5,903 bases of DNA from an uncultured bacterium. GTDB taxonomy: Bacteria; Patescibacteriota; Minisyncoccia; Phycocordibacterales; UBA9973. A program made the position numbers and the translations under genes. Below the pieces are notes generated by a model that saw only the letters and a list, made by a program, of their open reading frames with translations, was not told where the DNA came from and did no database searches. Positions 1 through 4,213 of the stretch are shown here, one piece after another; within the stretch, counting starts at the first letter, position 1; every line of letters begins with the position of its first letter. Where the stretch lies: contig CAIQBF010000071.1 of the NCBI GenBank assembly GCA_903869975.1, forward strand, positions 1 to 5,903, read 5' to 3'.

Positions 1-266
1 GTCGTGACGATGCCGATGGGTTTGTTGTAGATGTAGTAGACCAGGGATTCTTTTTTACCGCGGAGGGTGACCTTGTCTGTTTCTGGATTTACTCGCATGC
101 CCATTTCAGCCTTCTTTCCGTTTACGGATACTTTACCTGCAGCAATGAGCTCGTCTGCCTCGCGGCGTGATGAGAGCCCGATGTCGGCCATGTGTTTATT
201 GATACGGACGAAGAAGCTGCCTTGTTTTGGAATGCTGGTGTCGTGTCCTTTTGGGCGAGGTCTCAT
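1..266 (-). CDS. S4-domain 23S/16S rRNA pseudouridine synthase (RsuA/RluB/RluF type), 3' end cut by window
   Basis: Translating the minus strand from the ATG at 266 gives 88 residues before the window edge. Residues about 20-66 form an S4 RNA-binding domain: RINKHMADIGLSSRREADEL, then AAGKVSVNGKKAE, the usual S4 helix-turn-strand with the SRREAD motif. Residues 78-88 (YIYNKPIGIVT) are the start of the pseudouridine synthase core; NKPxGxVT is the family's first core motif. Family members isomerise specific uridines in rRNA to pseudouridine in the cytoplasm. The catalytic Asp motif (GRLDxxTxGL type) lies beyond the window, so activity cannot be checked. The NKPIGIVT wording recalls RluF more than RsuA, but this is not enough to assign the subfamily. 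The roughly 15-residue extension before the S4 domain is basic. There is no Shine-Dalgarno sequence before the ATG, and a promoter candidate sits immediately upstream (275-303). The gene follows the pspC-like gene in the same direction after 45 bases, so readthrough from that operon is also possible. Confidence 0.9.
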   Translation of the reverse strand, partial: MRPRPKGHDTSIPKQGSFFVRINKHMADIGLSSRREADELIAAGKVSVNGKKAEMGMRVNPETDKVTLRGKKESLVYYIYNKPIGIVT

Positions 267-274
267 AGAGTTTT

Positions 275-294
275 ATCATAACACAATTTATGAT
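275..294. repeat. AT-rich inverted repeat overlapping the S4-gene promoter
   Basis: ATCATAA (275-281) and TTATGAT (288-294) are perfect 7-base inverted arms around a 6-base spacer. The left arm contains the -10 box of the S4-gene promoter candidate. It could be an operator. It is a poor terminator for the upstream gene because the stem is almost all A/T and no T-run follows it on the minus strand. A chance AT-rich palindrome is possible. Confidence 0.3.
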
Positions 295-303
295 GAATGT
301 ACA
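275..303 (-). promoter_or_regulatory. Candidate sigma70 promoter for the S4 pseudouridine synthase gene (leaderless)
   Basis: On the minus strand TGTACA (298-303; 4 of 6 matches to TTGACA) is separated by exactly 17 bases from TATGAT (275-280; 5 of 6 matches to TATAAT). Only eight bases lie between the -10 box and the ATG at 266, and the nearest purine at start-site distance is the A of that ATG. The mRNA would then have no leader, which fits the missing Shine-Dalgarno sequence. Seen in sequence; promoter activity is inferred. Confidence 0.45.
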
Positions 304-311
304 GTATTCAC

Positions 312-2009
312 TTACTCTTCTGATCTCGTAAGAGTGGAGCCATTTTTGAGTGTCTTCTCAATTCGGGGAGTGCCCTCGTATTCGATGCGGCTACCGTTGT
401 GGGCGAGTACGCTAAGTATTTTGCTCGTGCCAAGTTCGATGCTCGATGCGTTTTCGGCAACGACATGGACTGATTCGGCGTTTAGCATGCGCCCTTCGTA
501 TCGGGAAGCGTTCTTGAGTGTAAGGTCGAGTGTTGTGCTCGTGCCTGTGGCGGCGACTGAGGAACCATTTTCGAGCGTGAACCGTGCAGCGGTTCCGTTC
601 CAGAGTATGTCCGCGTGGCTCGCATTTTTGAAAGTACCTTCGAGGCTCTTTCCTGCAAACGATCCCTCAATATGCGAGGCGTTTTCAAGATTGATGCGTT
701 CGATCGAAGGAGCGGTGACGGTGATGAGTACTGGTCTTCCTCCAAAACAAAAAAGGAAGCAGGTCTTGTCGAAGACCGGACGTCGTTCAATGGAAAGTTT
801 TCCTCCGGTGCTTTCTATGGAGAGAGTCTCGGTGTCCCGAGCGCGGCCTTCAGTTGTTACTGAGTATTCAGTGCCGGGTACGAAGGTGACTCGCTGGCCA
901 TTTGCGATGGCGAGTTCGGTGAAGGGTGCAAGATTTTGTGTCTGGGTGATTATTTGAAATGAGGCGTCGTTCATCTGCGTCTGTCGTACCGTGAATACGG
1001 TGCGAGCGCCAAGCACTCCAGAGACGATGATGGCTGCAAACCAGAGTACAAGGAAAGATATACCAACCTTGCCACGGATTGTGCGTTTTCCTTCCATTGC
1101 TCCAAGGCCTACGAAGAAGAAAAATACAAAGGGAATGACCACTGCGATATATCCAGCAACAAGGGCAATACTGAACGTGGCTCCGGCGCTTGCTGTAATG
1201 AGGGCTAGGTCGGAAACTCCTGAGGGAACTGCGAACAGTGCAAGTCCGAGTGCGATAGTTATACTGACTGCTCCAGCAAATCCGATACACATGAAGATGA
1301 GGCCGAAAAGTATCCGAACTGCAGGGAAGATTCCTTTTTGTATGGCATGTCCGATTGCCCGGAGAATTTTTACGGGGATATCAATGATCTTCTGCCATGA
1401 GGTGCGTGCGTTCGGGGAACGTACCTCGTCTATTTTTTCTTTGAGCATTTCAGTCATGCTTGAGAGTGTGACGTGGCTGCCACGCATTTCGAGCTTTTGG
1501 GCTGTCGATCCTGCCTCTGGGACGGCGAGCCAGAGTATTGCATAGATCACAACACCCGTACCTCCAGCAAGGATTGAGATGAGAAAAATAATGCGAACGA
1601 TTGCTGGGTCGATGCCGAAGTACTGAGCAAGACCGGAAGCAACGCCAGCGATCACCCGATTGTCAGGGTCGCGATAGAGACGCTTTGGTTTGTCGGTTCC
1701 ATTCGGTGACTCAGTGTCTTTGTGTGGGGCTGAGTTCTGCTCGTCTCCAGACTGTTCGCCGCCAACGGGACCCATTTCGGAAATGATCGTTTCGATTTCT
1801 TTGCGCGTGATGACGTTTTTGATCGGGCTGAGGTATGCGGCAAATTTTTCCGCGATGGCCTGTTCGAAATCCCCAAGAATTTCTTCTTTGTCTGGGTTGG
1901 CATCGAGTGCTGCGCTAGCTTTGTCGAGATATGCGGCGAGCGCTTTGTGCGCCTCGTCTTCAATCTGGTATGCGCGTCCGTTCAAATGTATGGTAGTGAC
2001 TGTTTTCAT
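312..2009 (-). CDS. HAAS-like / PspC-domain / GIN (DUF2807-like) membrane protein
   Basis: This 565-residue protein has four regions. Residues 1-82 are an amphipathic helical module: a short strand (TIHLNGRAYQI), then helices around YLDKASAALD and EILGDFEQAIAEKF, then ITRKEIETIISEMGPVGG. It resembles the HAAS-like N-termini found beside PadR regulators. Residues 83-106 are a polar linker. Residues 107-165 are a PspC domain (KRLYRDPDNRVIAGVASGLA, FGIDPAIVRI, then a membrane segment ending AILWLAVPE). Further hydrophobic segments lie near 230-262, 268-303 and 316-336; the number of crossings, and so the side of the C-terminus, is unclear. Residues 345-565 are soluble and beta-rich, with seven Asn-(Ala/Gly)-Ser steps spaced 18-20 residues apart, as in GIN/DUF2807 beta-helix domains. 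A CFLFC motif (Cys417, Cys421) precedes the repeats. PspC relatives act in envelope stress responses; the exact role here is unknown. The ATG at 2009 lies 3 bases after the padR stop, implying one operon and probable translational coupling. Its Shine-Dalgarno is weak (GAAG). Confidence 0.88.
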   Translation of the reverse strand: MKTVTTIHLNGRAYQIEDEAHKALAAYLDKASAALDANPDKEEILGDFEQAIAEKFAAYLSPIKNVITRKEIETIISEMGPVGGEQSGDEQNSAPHKDTESPNGTDKPKRLYRDPDNRVIAGVASGLAQYFGIDPAIVRIIFLISILAGGTGVVIYAILWLAVPEAGSTAQKLEMRGSHVTLSSMTEMLKEKIDEVRSPNARTSWQKIIDIPVKILRAIGHAIQKGIFPAVRILFGLIFMCIGFAGAVSITIALGLALFAVPSGVSDLALITASAGATFSIALVAGYIAVVIPFVFFFFVGLGAMEGKRTIRGKVGISFLVLWFAAIIVSGVLGARTVFTVRQTQMNDASFQIITQTQNLAPFTELAIANGQRVTFVPGTEYSVTTEGRARDTETLSIESTGGKLSIERRPVFDKTCFLFCFGGRPVLITVTAPSIERINLENASHIEGSFAGKSLEGTFKNASHADILWNGTAARFTLENGSSVAATGTSTTLDLTLKNASRYEGRMLNAESVHVVAENASSIELGTSKILSVLAHNGSRIEYEGTPRIEKTLKNGSTLTRSEE

Positions 2010-2012
2010 AGA

Positions 2013-2366
2013 TTACTTCGTGGTGGTTTTTGCAAGATTTTTAATAGTGCCATTCATCGTGTGCCAGTACTCTTTGAGTTCTTCGAGCTGCCGGCATCCT
2101 TTTTGAGTGAGGGAATAATATTTGCGGGGCGGTCCTGATTCCGATTCGATCCATTCGTAATCGACGAGCGCTTCTCTGCGGAGTTTTGAGAGTAGGGGAT
2201 AGAGTGTTCCTTCTTGCGTTTTAAACTCAGTGACTCCAAGTCGGGCGAGTATATCTGCTGCATATACTTTGTCGCTTGATATAACAGTCAGGGTGACAAA
2301 TTCAAGCAGGCCTTTTCGGAGCGGAGCAAATTTTTCTTCGATGGAAGTATTCATAGTGTATTTCAT
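2013..2366 (-). CDS. PadR-family transcriptional regulator
   Basis: This 117-residue protein is the usual size for a short PadR repressor, a cytoplasmic winged-helix DNA-binding dimer. Residues 17-29 (RKGLLEFVTLTVI) match the family's first helix. GTLYPLLSKLRREALVDY (53-70) is the recognition-helix region, and GPPRKYYSLTQKG (78-90) is the wing hairpin; both are family hallmarks. Residues 91-112 form the C-terminal helix expected to make the dimer, shorter than in PadR-s2 proteins with a long C-terminal domain. The start at 2366 is preferred over the in-frame ATG at 2354 because an AAGG sits 8 bases upstream of it and nothing suitable precedes 2354. The gene lies first in the operon with the PspC-domain membrane protein (3-base gap) and points away from the ABC exporter genes. 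Dyads over its promoter suggest autoregulation, typical for the family. The inducing signal cannot be read from the sequence. Confidence 0.95.
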   Translation of the reverse strand: MKYTMNTSIEEKFAPLRKGLLEFVTLTVISSDKVYAADILARLGVTEFKTQEGTLYPLLSKLRREALVDYEWIESESGPPRKYYSLTQKGCRQLEELKEYWHTMNGTIKNLAKTTTK

Positions 2367-2370
2367 GCAA

Positions 2371-2394
2371 GCTACCTTGCTTTATAAAGGTAGC
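2371..2394. promoter_or_regulatory. Candidate PadR operator: perfect 8-base dyad over padR -10 and RBS
   Basis: GCTACCTT (2371-2378) and AAGGTAGC (2387-2394) are exact inverted arms around an 8-base spacer, with a smaller palindrome (CTTTATAAAG, 2380-2389) nested inside. Read on the minus strand, one arm covers the -10 box of the padR promoter and the other covers the AAGG ribosome binding site. A repressor here would block its own transcription. The arm sequence differs from the ATGT-N8-ACAT site known for PadR itself, though the 8-base spacer is the same. Assignment to this PadR is inference from position. Confidence 0.6.
2375..2378 (-). promoter_or_regulatory. Ribosome binding site that fixes the padR start
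   Basis: AAGG on the minus strand ends 8 bases before the ATG at 2366, a normal Shine-Dalgarno distance. It is the clearest such site in the window and favours this start over the later in-frame ATG. It lies inside one arm of the dyad at 2371-2394. Confidence 0.55.
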
Positions 2395-2415
2395 ATATTG
2401 AATACCTGTAGTCAA
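2387..2415 (-). promoter_or_regulatory. Candidate sigma70 promoter for the padR-pspC operon
   Basis: On the minus strand TTGACT (2410-2415; 5 of 6 matches) is followed after exactly 17 bases by TACCTT (2387-2392; TA...T matches, weak -10). A start about seven bases downstream gives a leader of about 14 bases that includes the AAGG ribosome binding site. Both elements are embedded in dyads (2371-2394 and 2397-2416), consistent with a repressed promoter. Confidence 0.5.
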
Positions 2416-2416
2416 T
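2397..2416. promoter_or_regulatory. Second, imperfect dyad over the padR -35 box
   Basis: ATTGA (2397-2401) pairs with TCAAT (2412-2416), and TAC (2403-2405) pairs with GTA (2408-2410). In total 8 of 10 symmetric positions are complementary. The dyad covers the TTGACT -35 of the padR promoter and begins three bases after the first dyad ends. It could be a second operator for the same regulator or a site for another factor. It is weaker than the first dyad and could be chance. Confidence 0.38.
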
Positions 2417-2433
2417 CACTAGCGAAGTGTGCT

Positions 2434-2462
2434 TTGTGTGTCGGCTTGTTTTTCGGTATACT
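2434..2462 (+). promoter_or_regulatory. Candidate sigma70 promoter for the ABC exporter operon (near-leaderless)
   Basis: TTGTGT (2434-2439; only TTG matches well) is followed after 17 bases by TATACT (2457-2462; 5 of 6 matches to TATAAT). The -10 box ends 11 bases before the ATG at 2474, so the mRNA leader would be about 2-8 bases, too short for a Shine-Dalgarno sequence, and none is visible. It diverges from the padR promoter, with 18 bases between the two -35 boxes, so regulator binding on one side could influence the other. Confidence 0.45.
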
Positions 2463-2473
2463 GACGTTCCTGT

Positions 2474-4213
2474 ATGCCGCCTACTACTTCTACACCACCT
2501 AAACCCAATCTTTTTGCACTTATGAAGCCGTATCGAGGGTTGATTGTAGCTCTCGTGCTGTTTACGGTGCTTGCGAACGCACTCAATCTTTGGGTGCCGA
2601 GGATTATGGCGCGGGGTATCGATACGTTTGCGAAAGGAAATTTTATCCTTCGTGATTTCGTTGTCGAGTTTTCAATCGTAGCGCTGTGTATTGCTTTGTT
2701 TACGTATCTTCAGACGCTCGTCCAGACGTATGCATCAGAAAAAATAGCACGGGACATGCGTACGAAGATTGCCGGAAAGATCTCGAGGCAGGACGCTGCG
2801 TTTGTGGACAGGATCACGCCATCCAAACTTCTGACGAATCTTACGAGTGATGTTGATGCCGTAAAAGGCTTCGTCTCACAAGGTCTAGCCTCCATTATTT
2901 CCTCACTTTTCCTTATTGTGGGGGCTTCAGTGCTCCTTTTTGTAACCAACTGGCGTCTTGCGCTGCTGGTGCTTTCTATCGTACCGCTTATCGGTATTAT
3001 TTTTGCATATATTTTTGGTAAGGTTCGCAAGCTCTTTGTGCGTTCGCAAGCTGCTATTGATTGGCTGAACAAAGTTATCAATGAGAGCATCCTTGGTGCG
3101 GGTCTTATTCGTCTCGTGAATGCTCAGCAGTACGAGCACCAGAAATTCTTGGCTGCGAACATTGAAGCCCGAGAGATCAGTCTTGGGGTGCTCAATCTTT
3201 TTGCGAGTCTTATCCCGATTATCACGTTTCTTACCAACATGGCAACGCTGGCTATCTTAATGCTCGGTGGGCATTATGTGATTACTGGCTCAATGACGCT
3301 TGGTTCATTTACGGCGTTCAATAGTTATCTTGCTATTCTTATTTTTCCGATCATCATTCTCGGATTTACTTCCACTGTCATTGCGCAAGCGAGCGCTTCA
3401 TATGGACGCATCCTTGGTGTGATTGATGCAGAGGACCGTCGTGACGATGGCACTGTCGTGAGCACTCTCCGGGGAGAGATTGCGATGCAAGACGTCTCTC
3501 TTGCCTATGGTCAAAAGAACGTGCTTAAAAATGTCTCCGTTACTATTCCTGCCGGCACGCGTACAGCTATTATTGGTCCGACGGCTGCAGGTAAGACACA
3601 GCTTCTTTCGGTACTCACAGGGCTTATCGATACAGCAACCGGCACAGTGCTCTACGATGGCAAAAATATTCATGAGTACACAAAGGAGAAACTTCATGAA
3701 CAGGTAGGTCTCGTTTTTCAAGACAGTGTGATGTTTAATACGACGCTTCGCGAGAATATTGCGTTCGGTTCGAGTGCAACACCAGAGACGCTCAAGAAAG
3801 CGATTGCGACGGCTGAGCTCGACGATTTCATCGATGCATTGCCACAGGGTCTCGATACCATGGTGAGTGAGCGTGGGACGAGTCTTTCGGGAGGGCAGAA
3901 GCAGCGTGTCATGCTTGCACGTGCTTTGGCACTTGATCCAAAAATTCTGCTGCTCGATGATTTTACTGCTCGCGTAGATACGCGTACGGAAAAAAAGATT
4001 TTGGCAAATGTCCGCACGAATTATCCTAATATAACGCTTATTTCTGTAACGCAGAAGATCGCCTCGGTCGAGGACTATGACCAGATCCTCGTGCTTATGG
4101 AAGGCGAGATTATCGCGCGCGGCACGCACAAAGAACTGCTCGCGACTTCACCAGAATACGTACAGATGTATAACTCGCAAGAAAGCACTGAACACTATGA
4201 ACTACAAGCTTAA
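2474..4213 (+). CDS. ABC exporter half-transporter, degenerate-site subunit (TM287/BmrC-like)
   Basis: This 579-residue type IV ABC exporter half would form an inner-membrane efflux pump with the next gene's product. Six membrane helices lie near residues 22-40, 62-83, 138-157, 161-181, 243-265 and 277-300. The ATPase domain starts near 333, with A-loop Tyr345, Walker A GPTAAGKT (368-375), Q-loop Gln416, signature LSGGQ (471-475), Walker B ILLLDD (491-496) and the switch region SVTQKIA (524-530). Asp496 stands where the catalytic Glu is expected and Gln527 where the switch His is expected. This is the pattern of the degenerate-site subunit in heterodimeric exporters such as TM287/288. Its intact LSGGQ would complete the partner's active site. 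The second Gly of the usual GxTGxGK is Ala371. The substrate (drug, lipid or peptide) cannot be told. The start at 2474 has no Shine-Dalgarno but lies just after a promoter candidate; an alternative ATG at 2522 also lacks one and begins just before the first helix. The stop overlaps the next start. Confidence 0.95.
   Translation: MPPTTSTPPKPNLFALMKPYRGLIVALVLFTVLANALNLWVPRIMARGIDTFAKGNFILRDFVVEFSIVALCIALFTYLQTLVQTYASEKIARDMRTKIAGKISRQDAAFVDRITPSKLLTNLTSDVDAVKGFVSQGLASIISSLFLIVGASVLLFVTNWRLALLVLSIVPLIGIIFAYIFGKVRKLFVRSQAAIDWLNKVINESILGAGLIRLVNAQQYEHQKFLAANIEAREISLGVLNLFASLIPIITFLTNMATLAILMLGGHYVITGSMTLGSFTAFNSYLAILIFPIIILGFTSTVIAQASASYGRILGVIDAEDRRDDGTVVSTLRGEIAMQDVSLAYGQKNVLKNVSVTIPAGTRTAIIGPTAAGKTQLLSVLTGLIDTATGTVLYDGKNIHEYTKEKLHEQVGLVFQDSVMFNTTLRENIAFGSSATPETLKKAIATAELDDFIDALPQGLDTMVSERGTSLSGGQKQRVMLARALALDPKILLLDDFTARVDTRTEKKILANVRTNYPNITLISVTQKIASVEDYDQILVLMEGEIIARGTHKELLATSPEYVQMYNSQESTEHYELQA

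Noticed and set aside
267..311. Possible rho-independent terminator after the pspC-like gene
   Set aside because: The only inverted repeat here is nearly all A/T with no GC stem and no T-run after it on the minus strand; it overlaps a promoter -10 box instead.
67..957. Long plus-strand open frame (296 codons) opposite the pspC-like and S4 genes
   Set aside because: It spans the intergenic gap and two well-supported minus-strand genes, its translation has no recognisable domain, and it is rich in Ser/Arg as expected for an antisense shadow.
991..1545. Plus-strand open frame of 184 codons inside the pspC-like gene
   Set aside because: It is wholly antisense to the PspC and membrane-segment coding region, and its low-complexity translation shows no family features.
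2354..2356. Alternative start codon for padR, four codons downstream
   Set aside because: No Shine-Dalgarno sequence precedes it, whereas AAGG is 8 bases before the ATG at 2366. It cannot be fully excluded, because PadR N-termini vary.
3398..4129. Minus-strand open frame of 243 codons inside the first ABC gene
   Set aside because: It is antisense to the conserved ATPase domain; its composition (Cys, Arg and His rich) reflects the complement of ABC motifs rather than a real protein.
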